Source: Actinoplanes derwentensis
GTDB lineage: Bacteria > Actinomycetota > Actinomycetes > Mycobacteriales > Micromonosporaceae
Reading direction: 5' to 3'
Assembly: GCF_900104725.1 (NCBI RefSeq)
Contig: NZ_LT629758.1
Span: 5,594,501-5,658,500 of the forward strand
Length of the DNA stretch: 64,000 bases
A program made the translations under genes and the position numbers. The notes beneath the pieces are model-generated. The model did not search any database. It was not told where the DNA came from and saw nothing but the letters and a program-made list of their open reading frames with translations. Each line of letters starts with the position of its first letter. Position 1 is the stretch's first letter. This document shows positions 8,744 through 23,573 of this stretch, piece after piece.

Positions 8744-10009
8744 ATGTTGTCGTCCGGTTCGGCGCCTGTGACGGTCCAGCGCGGGCACATGTGGGGCGTC
8801 CTCATGTTCGCGGGTGTGGCGTGGCTGGTGATCGGCTGGGCGGTGCTCCGGATGGAACCGGCGGACGTGCCCGTGGCGGCCGGGGCGGTGGTGCTGTTCG
8901 GGGCGCTGTGTGAGGTGATGCGCGCACTGGCCGGGACTCGGACGTGGTGGTTGAACGCGGGGCTGGCGGTGGTGTTCGCGGCTACCGGGGTGGCGTTGCT
9001 GGTGGGCGGGGGCTCGTCGTTCACGGCTCCGGCGTCGTTGGTGGGCTGGTACCTGCTGGTGCGTGGTGCGGTGGACGTCGCGGTGGGGGTGATGTCCCGG
9101 GGTTCGGACCGGGTGTGGAGTCTGCTGGTGACGGTGGGGGTGCTGGAGACGGGGCTGGGGTTCTTCGCGGCGGGGCCGTTCGTGTGGTCGGCTGAGCTGG
9201 TGGCGGTGGTGCTCGGCGGGCTGGGTGTGCTGCGCGGGGTGGCGGATCTGGTGACGGCGTTGCGGTTGCGGGAACTGGCCGGGCCGCGGCGGGACGTGCT
9301 GGAGTTGCCGCCGGAACGGGCCGCGGGGCTGGCGGGTTACACGGCGGGGATGACGGATACCGAGAAGGCTCCGTGGCCGAAGCGGGCCGACACCTCACCA
9401 ACGGCGGAGGCGTCCCGGCCGTCGGATGCGCCACGGCTGGCGGACGCGGCCCGGATCGCGGACGTGCCACGGCTGGGGAGCGCGCCTCAGGCCGGGGAGG
9501 TTTCCCGGCTGGTGGAGATGTCCCGGTCTGTGGAAGCGTCGCGGTCCGCGGAGGCGCCTTGGGTCGTGGAGGCGCCTCGGACGGCGGACATACCGCGGCT
9601 CGCGGATGCGTCGCGGCTGGCGGATGCGTTCCGGGCTGCGGACGCGGGAAGTGGTCCGCGGCTGCAGCCGGCGGATGTGGAGAACGCGCTTCGGGTGCGG
9701 CTGGCGGAGACCGCGAGTGGTCCGCGGCTGCGGCCGGTGGATGTGGAACACGCTCTGGGAACACGGCCGGTGGATGCGGACGGCGTTCCGGAGGAGCGGG
9801 TGGCCAGGCATCGGGCGCGGCCGGAGGTGCCGGAGCCGGAGCCGATGTCGATGCTGGGGGAAGCGTTTCGTGATCGGGCGGTTCGGACCTCAGCGGATCT
9901 GGACTCGATGCTGGCGCAGGCGGGGATCACGGGACCGCGTGCGGGTTCGGCGCATCGGGCGGTACCCGATTGGCCGGTCACGGTGGAGGGCGAGGCGGAG
10001 AGGCGCTGA
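8744..10009 (+). CDS. HdeD-like membrane protein with long repetitive C-terminal tail
   Basis: From the ATG at 8744 the product is 421 residues; GGGAGG lies 4 nt upstream. An ATG at 8714 would add 10 residues but has no ribosome site. The first 190 residues hold about six hydrophobic spans in the pattern of the HdeD/DUF308 family (MWGVLMFAGVAWLVIGWAVL and later LVGWYLLVRGAVDV). The remaining 230 residues are hydrophilic, with degenerate Ala/Asp/Arg-rich repeats (variants of PRLADAxRxAD) and a short acidic C-terminal block. The tail is predicted to be cytosolic and disordered. The function of such actinobacterial HdeD proteins is unknown; acid-stress roles are described only for the enteric protein. 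Confidence 0.7.
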   Translation: MLSSGSAPVTVQRGHMWGVLMFAGVAWLVIGWAVLRMEPADVPVAAGAVVLFGALCEVMRALAGTRTWWLNAGLAVVFAATGVALLVGGGSSFTAPASLVGWYLLVRGAVDVAVGVMSRGSDRVWSLLVTVGVLETGLGFFAAGPFVWSAELVAVVLGGLGVLRGVADLVTALRLRELAGPRRDVLELPPERAAGLAGYTAGMTDTEKAPWPKRADTSPTAEASRPSDAPRLADAARIADVPRLGSAPQAGEVSRLVEMSRSVEASRSAEAPWVVEAPRTADIPRLADASRLADAFRAADAGSGPRLQPADVENALRVRLAETASGPRLRPVDVEHALGTRPVDADGVPEERVARHRARPEVPEPEPMSMLGEAFRDRAVRTSADLDSMLAQAGITGPRAGSAHRAVPDWPVTVEGEAERR

Positions 10010-10103
10010 ACGGCTTACCAGCCGCCCTGCCGGTGGTTGATCGTTCGGCGGCCGGTCGCCGCGCTGCGATCCCCAACCCTGGCGAGATGTCGGGTGTCCT
10101 GCC

Positions 10104-10313
10104 CGAACCGTGACTCACCCACCACCGCCGGGTGCCCCGGCCCGGCTCGGCCTGCCAGAGCCGCCGCTCGGTGTGGTGAGTTGGGGTTCGGATCGGACCT
10201 CGATTCACCACACAGCGAGGCACCTGCCGTCCGGTGGCGAGCTGAGGTGCGGAACGAACCAGAACTCACCACGCAACGAGGCGACCGCCCAGCGGCGAGG
10301 GGCTGAGGTGGGG
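10104..10313. repeat. Intergenic diverged repeat cluster between the HdeD-like gene and tesB
   Basis: Two related 50-bp units (10203-10252 and 10264-10313) share the order TCACCAC, CGAGGC, GGCGAG, GCTGAGGTG at a spacing of about 61 bp. To their left, 10104-10127 and 10171-10193 form an inverted pair of a related sequence (CCGAACC...ACTCACC against GGTGAGTTGGGGTTCGG). No gene is visible between 10010 and 10330. The cluster may be a degenerate palindromic intergenic repeat and could also terminate the convergent transcripts of its neighbours. Confidence 0.5.
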
Positions 10314-10330
10314 CCGGGAGTACGGGTGGG

Positions 10331-11206
10331 TCAGGCGCCGGGGCGGCGGAGTAGGCCCTCCTGGACGGCGCTGGCGATGTGGCGGCCGTCTCGGGTGAAC
10401 ATGCGGCCGTTGGCCAGGCCGCGGGCTCCGCTGGCGGAGGGGCTGGTGCTGTCGTAGAGGAACCATTCGTCGGCTCGGAAGGGCCGGTGGAACCAGAGCG
10501 CGTGGTCGAGGCTGGCGCCGATGACGCCGCCGGGGCCCCAGACTTCGCCGTGGGTGGAGAGGACGGCGTCGAGGAGGCTCATGTCGCTGGCGTAGGTGAG
10601 GGCGCAGGCGTGGATGAGCGGGTCGTCGGGGAGGCGGCCGTCGAAGCGCATCCAGACGCGCTGGTTGGGTTCGATGCCGCGGTCGCCGGGTGGGACCCAG
10701 CCGGGGACGCCGACGTAGCGGACGTCGACGGACTGGGGCGCGGATTTGAACATCGCCATGCGTGACGGGTATTTCTCGGCCCAGTCGAGCATGGTGGGGA
10801 CGTCTTCGGGGGCGGGGACGTCCTCGGGTGCGGGGGTGTGGTGGTCGAGGCCTTCTTCGGGGATCTGGAAGGAGGCGGACATGAAGAAGATGGTCTTGCC
10901 GTGCTGGGTGGCGGTGGAGCGTCGGACGGAGAAGCTGCGGCCGTCGCGGATGGTCTCCACGTGGAACGTGATGGGGACCGTGGGGTCGCCGGCGCGGACG
11001 AAGTAGCCGTGCAGGCTGTGTACGTGCCGGGCGGGGTCGACGGTGCGGCCGGCGGCGACCAGCGCCTGTCCGGCGACTTGGCCGCCGAACACGCGCTGGG
11101 CTCCGGTCTGCGGGCTTTCGCCCTGGAAGCTGGCCGCGTCGACCTGCAACAGATCAAGGAGATCGAGAAGCTGGTCGACGGCGGCCTGTCCGTGGAGCAA
11201 GGTCAC
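10331..11206 (-). CDS. tesB: Acyl-CoA thioesterase II
   Basis: This 291-residue enzyme hydrolyses acyl-CoA to free fatty acid and CoA. It has the double hot-dog fold: N-terminal half with RVFGGQVAGQALVAAGRTV and HGYFVRAGD, C-terminal half with the catalytic Asp in SLDHALWFHRPFRADEWFLY. Length is normal for TesB (about 285). Its GTG start overlaps the pyk stop as GTGA, so it is translated with pyruvate kinase; the pyk-tesB pairing also occurs in Mycobacterium (pykA-tesB1). The C-terminus is ordinary. Confidence 0.92.
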   Translation of the reverse strand: MTLLHGQAAVDQLLDLLDLLQVDAASFQGESPQTGAQRVFGGQVAGQALVAAGRTVDPARHVHSLHGYFVRAGDPTVPITFHVETIRDGRSFSVRRSTATQHGKTIFFMSASFQIPEEGLDHHTPAPEDVPAPEDVPTMLDWAEKYPSRMAMFKSAPQSVDVRYVGVPGWVPPGDRGIEPNQRVWMRFDGRLPDDPLIHACALTYASDMSLLDAVLSTHGEVWGPGGVIGASLDHALWFHRPFRADEWFLYDSTSPSASGARGLANGRMFTRDGRHIASAVQEGLLRRPGA

Positions 11207-12639
11207 ACCGTGGCCGGGTCGACCAGCGAGCCGAGCTGGTGGACGCGGAGGGTGTTGGTGGAGCCGGGGGCGTTCGGCGGGGAGCCGGCCACGACGACGA
11301 CGTAGTCGCCGGGCTTGGCCAGGCCGAGGCCGAGCATCTTGGCGTCGACCTGCCGGAACATGTCGTCGGTGTGCTCGACGAAGTCGGTCAGGAAGGTTTC
11401 GACGCCCCAGCTGAGTGCGAGGGTGTTGCGGACTTCGGCGACCGGCGTGAAGGCGTAGAGCGGCAGGTCGCAGTGCAGGCGGGCGAGGCGCTTGACGGTG
11501 TCGCCGGTCTGCGAGAAGGCGACGAGGGCCTTGGCGCCGATGTTGCGGGCGATCTGGCTGGCGGCGACGGTGAGGGCGCCACCGTGGGTACGCGGGTCGT
11601 GCTGCAGGCGCGGGACGCCCATGCCGCCGCCCTCGGTGGTGGTGACGATCTTCGCCATGGTGCTGACGGTGAGGACCGGGTACTTACCGACGGAGGTCTC
11701 GCCGGAGAGCATGACCGCGTCGGTGCCGTCGAGGACGGCGTTGGCGACGTCGGAGGCCTCGGCGCGGGTCGGGCGCGAGTTCTCGATCATGGAGTCGAGC
11801 ATCTGGGTGGCGACGATGACCGGCTTGGCGTTCTCGCGGCAGAGCTGGACGGCGCGCTTCTGGACCAGGGGGACCTGGTCGAGGGGCAGCTCGACGCCGA
11901 GGTCACCGCGGGCGACCATGACGCCGTCGAAGGCGAGGACGATGGCTTCGAGGTGCTCGACGGCCTCGGGCTTCTCGACCTTGGCGATGACCGGGACCCG
12001 GCGGCCCTCCTCGTCCATGATCTTGTGGACGAGGTTGATGTCCTCGGGGGCGCGGACGAAGGAGAGGGCGACGAGGTCGACGCCGAGGCTGAGGGCGAAG
12101 CGCAGGTCCTCCTCGTCCTTGTCGCTGAGGGCGGGGACGCTGACCGCGACGTTCGGCAGGGAGACGCCCTTGTTGTTGCTGACCGGGCCGCCCTCGGTGA
12201 CGAGGCAGTGGATGTCCTCGTCGTCGACCTCGGTGACCTCGATCGCGACCTTGCCGTCGTCGATCAGGAGGCGGTCACCGACCTTGACCTCGTGCGGGAG
12301 CTTCTTGTAGGTGCAGGAGACGCGCTCCTTGGTGCCGAGGATCTCGTCGCTGGTGATGACGACGCGGTCGCCGGTCTCCCAGCGGTGCGGGCCGTCGGCG
12401 AACTTGCCGAGGCGGATCTTCGGGCCCTGGAGGTCGGCGAGGATGGCGACCGGGCGGTCCGCCTGAGTGGCGGCCGCACGAACCAGGTCGTACACCTCGC
12501 GGTGGCTCTCGCGGGTGTCGTGGCTGAAGTTCATCCGGGCGACGTTCATGCCCGCTTCCACCAGCCCGAGCATGCGCTCGGGTGACTTGGTGGCGGGGCC
12601 CATCGTGCAGACGATTTTCACGCGGCGTGTCACGGCCAT
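11203..12639 (-). CDS. pyk: Pyruvate kinase
   Basis: This 478-residue enzyme makes ATP and pyruvate from phosphoenolpyruvate and ADP, the last step of glycolysis. Visible motifs are RMNFSHDTRESH near residue 34, the catalytic-lysine region IAKVEKPEAVEHLEAIV, the metal-binding VARGDLGVELP, and MLDSMIENSRPTRAEASDVA followed by DAVMLSGETSVGKYP. The C-terminal allosteric domain is complete. AAGGA lies 9 nt before the ATG. It is transcribed away from gltBD and overlaps tesB by 4 nt. Confidence 0.95.
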   Translation of the reverse strand: MAVTRRVKIVCTMGPATKSPERMLGLVEAGMNVARMNFSHDTRESHREVYDLVRAAATQADRPVAILADLQGPKIRLGKFADGPHRWETGDRVVITSDEILGTKERVSCTYKKLPHEVKVGDRLLIDDGKVAIEVTEVDDEDIHCLVTEGGPVSNNKGVSLPNVAVSVPALSDKDEEDLRFALSLGVDLVALSFVRAPEDINLVHKIMDEEGRRVPVIAKVEKPEAVEHLEAIVLAFDGVMVARGDLGVELPLDQVPLVQKRAVQLCRENAKPVIVATQMLDSMIENSRPTRAEASDVANAVLDGTDAVMLSGETSVGKYPVLTVSTMAKIVTTTEGGGMGVPRLQHDPRTHGGALTVAASQIARNIGAKALVAFSQTGDTVKRLARLHCDLPLYAFTPVAEVRNTLALSWGVETFLTDFVEHTDDMFRQVDAKMLGLGLAKPGDYVVVVAGSPPNAPGSTNTLRVHQLGSLVDPATV

Positions 12640-13048
12640 CAGGCTAGTCCTTCTTTCGGGGAGGCCTGGCGGCCGACCCCGGTCTTCGGCATGAAATGCG
12701 GGTGTCGACGGCGAGGTCGACCCGCTGTCGGTAGCGGGTGCGCTGCGTCGTCCGCGGGCTTCAGCGACCGCCGGTTCAGCCTAGCGTTCGCGTTCCGGCG
12801 CTCGTCGGCACATGCCCCAACCCGAGGGTGCGGGTGCTCCTGGCAGCGCAAAGATCGCCGCTTGAGTCAAGTTTGTCGATGCGAATCCTTCACCGGAGTG
12901 GCCGGGGTCACGAACGGGCGTGCGGTCGGCGGCGGAACCGCGCCGCCGTACCCGCGGAAGGGTATTTTCTGGAATCGACTAGCGACAATGGAAAATGCAT
13001 CCCCGCCGCCCTGACCGGGGTGACGGGGACGCATTTGTCGAAATGGTG
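12640..13048. other. 409-bp gap between gltD and pyk
   Basis: No convincing coding sequence is seen. The right side (about 13000-13040) contains a degraded copy of the dispersed repeat described elsewhere (GGGGTGACGGGGACGCATTT, compare GGGGTGACCGGGAGGGACGC at 44096) close to the gltD stop. The left side should carry the pyk promoter; no clear -35/-10 pair was identified. Confidence 0.4.
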
Positions 13049-19067
<6,019 letters not shown>

Positions 19068-19265
19068 CGGGCCTCCTGTCGTCACTGGTGTTTCATTCTG
19101 AGGTCGGGACGACGTCGGCCCTGCAAAGTCTCTCGAGTCTACGGTAAGAGCCTCTGATCTCCGCCAGATACGGATTGGTCACACCTCTTACCGATGCGCC
19201 GATGACGCATGGACTGCGGACGAACTGAATAGCACAGCCGGTGCGGTGACCGGTAGTCTCGCGCG

Positions 19266-20138
19266 ATGGCGCCAGTGGATTCCAGCCTCTTCGGCCGGCT
19301 CGAACAGTTCTACGACGCTCTGCCCCGCCCCTGGGCGCGGATCGAGGAGATAGGTTCTCTGGTTCTCTTCGTCCGTGACGGAGAGGGCTGGCCCTACTAT
19401 GCCCGCCCGAGACTCGGTTCGCACACCCCTTCGGCCGCGGACATCGCCGCCACCCGCGAACGGCAGCGGGAGCTCGGCATCCCGGAGACCTTCGAATGGG
19501 TGCACGAGACCACGCCCGACCTGTTGGCCGTGGCACGGTCGGCCGGTCTGGACGTGATGCTCGCCCCACTGCTCACCCTCGACCGGGCGGCCCTCGTGCC
19601 GGACCTGCCGATGCGTGACGCGCACGTGCGCCGGCTCGATCCGGACGCCCCCGGGTTCCCGGCTGACCTGCGCGCCTCCCGGGCGGTGGCCCGGCTCGGA
19701 TTCGCAGCTCCCGCCCATCGGCCGGCGCTCGACATCACCGGGCAGAGCATCGTCATCGAGGCCGCCGGGCCCGCCGAGCGCGACGCCGGGGAGCTCCTGA
19801 CCGCCGAAGCGGTGCGGCACGCCCGGCAGCTGTTCGGGACCGGGGACCACCTGACCGTGGTCGCCGAGTCACCCACCGAGGGGATTCTGGCCACCGCCAC
19901 CGCCATGCGGTCCGGGGACGTCGTCGAGATCGCCGGGGTGGCCACCCTGCCGTCGGCCCGCCGCCGCGGCTACGCCTCGCAGCTCACCGCCACCCTCGCC
20001 GGGCTGGTGCTGGCCGACGGCGCCGACCTGGTGTTCATCACCGCCGGGGACGACGACGCGGCCCGCCTCTACACCAAGATCGGCTTCCGGCGACAGGGCA
20101 CCGCGTGTTACGGCGGGCCGGCCGCGGCGACGCTCTAG
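19266..20138 (+). CDS. GNAT family N-acetyltransferase
   Basis: The 290-residue protein carries a C-terminal acetyltransferase domain at about residues 190-285, with the acetyl-CoA loop VATLPSARRRGYASQLT and a later FITAGDDDAARLYTKIGF. The first 180 residues form a different alpha/beta domain seen in two-domain actinobacterial GNAT proteins. The substrate is unknown. It is divergent from gltB. A TAGTCT hexamer (19254-19259) sits 6 nt before the ATG and no ribosome site is visible, so the mRNA may be leaderless. Confidence 0.8.
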   Translation: MAPVDSSLFGRLEQFYDALPRPWARIEEIGSLVLFVRDGEGWPYYARPRLGSHTPSAADIAATRERQRELGIPETFEWVHETTPDLLAVARSAGLDVMLAPLLTLDRAALVPDLPMRDAHVRRLDPDAPGFPADLRASRAVARLGFAAPAHRPALDITGQSIVIEAAGPAERDAGELLTAEAVRHARQLFGTGDHLTVVAESPTEGILATATAMRSGDVVEIAGVATLPSARRRGYASQLTATLAGLVLADGADLVFITAGDDDAARLYTKIGFRRQGTACYGGPAAATL

Positions 20139-20313
20139 GCGGGCGGCCCGGCGCCACGTCGCCGATTGCTCACATTCCCACCATCTGGTACGGGGTAAGC
20201 ACCGCAGCCGTACTCAGTCCTTACCCCATTCGGCTCCCCCGCATATCAGGGGAAACCGCCCGCATCGAGCCGGTGGAGACCCGGCCGTCCCGCAATCTGA
20301 TCATGACCGGTTC

Positions 20314-20425
20314 GGACGCCTCCGCCCGGCGGTCGCGGGGTGACCGGGAGGGCACGCCTGCGTCGCGGGGCCGGGGCGGGCGTGGATGCTGCGTTCGTGG
20401 AAGGTGACCGGCGTACCGGAAAAAG
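20314..20425 (+). repeat. Dispersed intergenic repeat, copy A
   Basis: The core CGGCGGTCGCGGGGTGACCG at about 20327 and the flanks (GACGCCTCCGCC before, ACGCCTGCGTCGCGG after) match the copy at 44111-44164 at most positions. The copy ends with CGTACCGGAAA directly against the stop codon of the FAD monooxygenase gene at 20429. The preceding 20139-20313 stretch shows no gene. Confidence 0.6.
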
Positions 20426-20428
20426 GGG

Positions 20429-21616
20429 TTATTCCGGCGGGGTCCAGTCGTGGGACGGGTCAAGGGAGCGGGCCAGCATCCGGGGCCGCATGTGGTTCAG
20501 GGCCGCGTCGCGGGCTCGCAGCGCCAGCCGGCCGCGAGCCTGGACCACCGCGGACATCCGCCGGTTCTGCCGGACCACCGTGGCGGTTCGCGGGCGCCGC
20601 AACCGGCTGTAGGTCTCGGCCGCCGCGTTCAGGGCCGCGCCGGGCTCGGCCTCGGCCATCACCGATCGCAGCGTCGCCGCATCCTCGAACGCCAGGCAGG
20701 CGCCCTGGCCCAGGTGATGCGGCATGGCGTGGGCGGCGTCACCGATCAGCACCACCGCACCGGGACCGGCGGCGAAACCGTAGGCCCGCGGCAGTGGCCG
20801 CAGCTCCCGGACCCCTTGCGGGACCAGGTCCTCGGGGCGGGTGGCGTCCAGCAGCGCGCCGACCGGATCGTGCCAGCCCGCGAACCAGCGCCGCAGCAGG
20901 GTCAGCTGGGTGGCCGCCGATTCGGGGCGAGCGGCACCGGCCGCGGTCGCCACCCAGTAGACGCCACCCCGGCCGGCCGCGTGCTCACCCAGCGGGATCG
21001 CCACGAACCGGTAGCCGGCGCCGAGCGTCTCACCGCCCAGGCACTGACCGGCATCGAGGTCCGGGACCCGGAAGCCGGGGATCACGGCCTGCCAGGCGGC
21101 GAACCCGGAACCGATCGCCACCGATTCGGGGGCCACCGCGGCCCGCACCCGGCTGTCGATGCCGTCCGCGCCGACCAGCAGGTCCGCTTCGATGGTGGTG
21201 TGCCCGTCGCTGACCGCGGGACGGGACCGCAACCCGGTCCGGACGGTGGTGGCCTCGAAACCGGTGCGGACCTCGACGTCACCCAGGCCGGCGACCAGCG
21301 CGTCGTAGACGTCCTCCAGATGGGCGGCCGCCGGGGCCGGGCCGGTGCCGGTGCGCGTGCGCGGGGCGACCAGCCACTGGCCGTCCGGGCGGCGGACCCC
21401 ACCGTCGGGCATCGGCGCCGCGATGGCCGTCCAGCCGCCGTCCGGATCCAGGGACTGCAGAGCGCGCAGGCCGTTGGGCCACAGCACCACCGCGGTCGGC
21501 GGGGCGGCGATCCGTTCGGACCGTTCCAGCAGGGTGACCCGCCAGCCGGACCGGGACAGCGCTCCGGCCGCGGCGAGGCCCGCGGTCCCGGCACCCACCA
21601 CCACGGCCGTCCGCAT
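20429..21616 (-). CDS. FAD-dependent monooxygenase (salicylate-hydroxylase type)
   Basis: The 395-residue flavoprotein has the class A aromatic hydroxylase layout: ADP-binding loop VVVGAGTAGLAAAGALSRSG at the N-terminus, the DG motif GADGIDSRVRAAVAPE near residue 160, and the GD motif LIGDAAHAMPHHLGQGACLA near residue 280. It would oxidise an aromatic or polyketide substrate with NAD(P)H and O2; the substrate is unknown. It lies 9 nt downstream of lgt on the same strand, so it may be the tail of the trp-lgt operon. The ATG start is natural for the fold. Confidence 0.82.
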   Translation of the reverse strand: MRTAVVVGAGTAGLAAAGALSRSGWRVTLLERSERIAAPPTAVVLWPNGLRALQSLDPDGGWTAIAAPMPDGGVRRPDGQWLVAPRTRTGTGPAPAAAHLEDVYDALVAGLGDVEVRTGFEATTVRTGLRSRPAVSDGHTTIEADLLVGADGIDSRVRAAVAPESVAIGSGFAAWQAVIPGFRVPDLDAGQCLGGETLGAGYRFVAIPLGEHAAGRGGVYWVATAAGAARPESAATQLTLLRRWFAGWHDPVGALLDATRPEDLVPQGVRELRPLPRAYGFAAGPGAVVLIGDAAHAMPHHLGQGACLAFEDAATLRSVMAEAEPGAALNAAAETYSRLRRPRTATVVRQNRRMSAVVQARGRLALRARDAALNHMRPRMLARSLDPSHDWTPPE

Positions 21617-21624
21617 CAGCGGGG

Positions 21625-22698
21625 TCAGCTCTTCTCGTCGTCGCCGGTGACGACGTCACCGGCAGTGGCGCCCGCGGTGGCACCGACGGGGACCGGCTCC
21701 AGCACACCGGTCCGCCGATATTCCAGGAAGCGTTCCTCGTCGACCAACTGGTAGGCGATCGGCTGCCCGGTGTCGTTCTTCGCGGTCGCGGTCGCGGTCA
21801 CGTCGACCGAGGAGACGTCGCCGGCCTCCTCCGGCGCGGGGGCCACGTCGGGGGCGTCGACCGGCACCACGTAACCGCGGGGGCCCTTCACGACGACGAA
21901 GTAGATCGTGGCCAGCAGGAGGATGACGATGGACACGAACACGTTGACCCGGATGCCGAAGAACGTGTTCGCTTCGTCGACGCGCAGCATCTCGATCCAC
22001 ACGCGGCCGGCGGTGTAACCGATCACGTACAGCGCGAAGGCCCGGCCGCGGCCGAACTTGAACTTACGGTCCAGCAGCCACACCAGCAGGGCGACACCGA
22101 GGTTCCAGATCGCCTCGTACGCGAACGTCGGGTGGTAGAGGTCCGGTTTCGTCACCGGCTCGCCGTCGATCATGGTGGCGTGGCCCGGGTTCGCCTGGTC
22201 CATCTCGTGCACTTCGAGACCCCACGGCAGGGTGGTGACCTTGCCGTACAGCTCGTTGTTGAACCAGTTGCCGAACCGGCCGATCGCCTGCGCCACCGGC
22301 AGGGCCGGGGCGAGCGAGTCGGCGAAGACACTGAACGGCAGGCCGATCTGACGGGTGGCGATCCAGGCGCCGAGCGCGCCACCGGCGACACCGCCCCAGA
22401 TGCCGAGGCCACCCTCCCAGATGTAGAACGCCTTGATCGGGTCGCCACCGGCGCCGAAATAGTCCTGCGGCGAGGTGATCAGGTGGTAGATCCGGGCGCC
22501 GATGATGCCGAACGGCACCGCCCACACCACGATGTCCAGCGAGATCCACGGCGCCACCCCACGGTGGCGCAGGCGCTGCTCCACCAGGAGCGTCGCGGCG
22601 ACCATGCCGAGGATGATGCAGAGCGCGTAAGCACGGATCGGGAACCCGAGCACATGCCACACCGACTCGGTGGGACTAGGGATGGCGGCGATGTTCAC
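21625..22698 (-). CDS. lgt: Prolipoprotein diacylglyceryl transferase
   Basis: This integral membrane enzyme of about 357 residues transfers diacylglyceryl from phosphatidylglycerol to the lipobox Cys of prolipoproteins. Seven spans are visible with the Lgt signature QAIGRFGNWFNNELYG and GGLGIWGGVAGGALGAW. GTG at 22698 is chosen because the protein then begins MNIAAIPSPTESVWHVLGFP, as in relatives; a GTG 16 codons upstream is possible. The C-terminal 70-80 residues past the last span are a hydrophilic Ala/Val/Asp-rich extension. It lies 77 nt after trpA, as in Streptomyces and Mycobacterium. Confidence 0.92.
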   Translation of the reverse strand: MNIAAIPSPTESVWHVLGFPIRAYALCIILGMVAATLLVEQRLRHRGVAPWISLDIVVWAVPFGIIGARIYHLITSPQDYFGAGGDPIKAFYIWEGGLGIWGGVAGGALGAWIATRQIGLPFSVFADSLAPALPVAQAIGRFGNWFNNELYGKVTTLPWGLEVHEMDQANPGHATMIDGEPVTKPDLYHPTFAYEAIWNLGVALLVWLLDRKFKFGRGRAFALYVIGYTAGRVWIEMLRVDEANTFFGIRVNVFVSIVILLLATIYFVVVKGPRGYVVPVDAPDVAPAPEEAGDVSSVDVTATATAKNDTGQPIAYQLVDEERFLEYRRTGVLEPVPVGATAGATAGDVVTGDDEKS

Positions 22699-22775
22699 GG
22701 GTGCACACGCTACCGCCGCCGCGCCATTCTGTGATGCCCAGGGCACCGGCTGAATTCACCGGTACCCCAGGAGCA

Positions 22776-23573
22776 TCAGCGGTTCCGGACTCCGTCGGCC
22801 AATTCGGCACTCAGGGCCCGCAGGTTCGCCAGTCCGGCGGCCCGGTCCGGGGCCTCCAGCACGCAGCGGATCAGGGCACTGCCGACGATCACCCCGTCGG
22901 CGAACGCGGCCACCTCGGCGGCCTGCTTACCGTTGCCGACACCCAGGCCCACCCCGACCGGTAGCTCCGGGGCGGCCGCCCGGATGCGCTGCACCAGTTC
23001 GGGGGCCTGCGAGGAGACCGTCTTGCGGGCACCGGTGACGCCCATCAGCGCGGTCGCGTAGACGAAACCGCGGCAGTTCGCCACGGTCATCGCGATCCGC
23101 TCGTCGGTCGACGAGGGTGCGACCAGGAACGTCCGGTCGATCTGGTGCGCGTCGGAGGCGGCGATCCACTCGGCCGCCTCGTCCGGGATCAGGTCCGGCG
23201 TGATCAGCCCGGTGGCCCCGGCCGCGGCCAGGTCACGGGCGAACGCGTCGACACCGTACTTCTCGATCGGGTTCCAGTACGTCATCAGCACGACCGTGGC
23301 ACCGGCCGACGACACCGCGTCGATGATCTTCAGGGTGTCCCGGGTGCGGACCCCGTTCGCCAGGGCGATGTCACTCGCCTTCTGGATCACCGGGCCGTCC
23401 ATGACCGGGTCGGAGTACGGCAGCTCGACCTCGATCACGTCGCAGCCGGCCTCGTGCATCGCGATCATCTGCTCGATGCTGTGGTCGACCGTCGGGAACC
23501 CGGCCGGCATACAGCCGACCAGCACCGACCGGTTCTCCGCCTTCGCCTTCGCGAACGTCTCGGCGATGCTCAC
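22776..23573 (-). CDS. trpA: Tryptophan synthase alpha chain
   Basis: The 265-residue TIM-barrel subunit cleaves indole-3-glycerol phosphate to indole and glyceraldehyde 3-phosphate. The catalytic Glu lies in [20 protein letters not shown] and the second acid in the following strand; [11 protein letters not shown] and [15 protein letters not shown] are family motifs. Its ATG overlaps the trpB stop by 4 nt, so the two subunits are translated together. Confidence 0.95.
   Translation of the reverse strand: MSIAETFAKAKAENRSVLVGCMPAGFPTVDHSIEQMIAMHEAGCDVIEVELPYSDPVMDGPVIQKASDIALANGVRTRDTLKIIDAVSSAGATVVLMTYWNPIEKYGVDAFARDLAAAGATGLITPDLIPDEAAEWIAASDAHQIDRTFLVAPSSTDERIAMTVANCRGFVYATALMGVTGARKTVSSQAPELVQRIRAAAPELPVGVGLGVGNGKQAAEVAAFADGVIVGSALIRCVLEAPDRAAGLANLRALSAELADGVRNR

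Noticed and set aside
12691..13014. A 107-codon plus-strand frame in the pyk-gltD gap
   Set aside because: Arg/Cys-rich, no ribosome site, and it runs across part of the degraded dispersed repeat; not a plausible gene.
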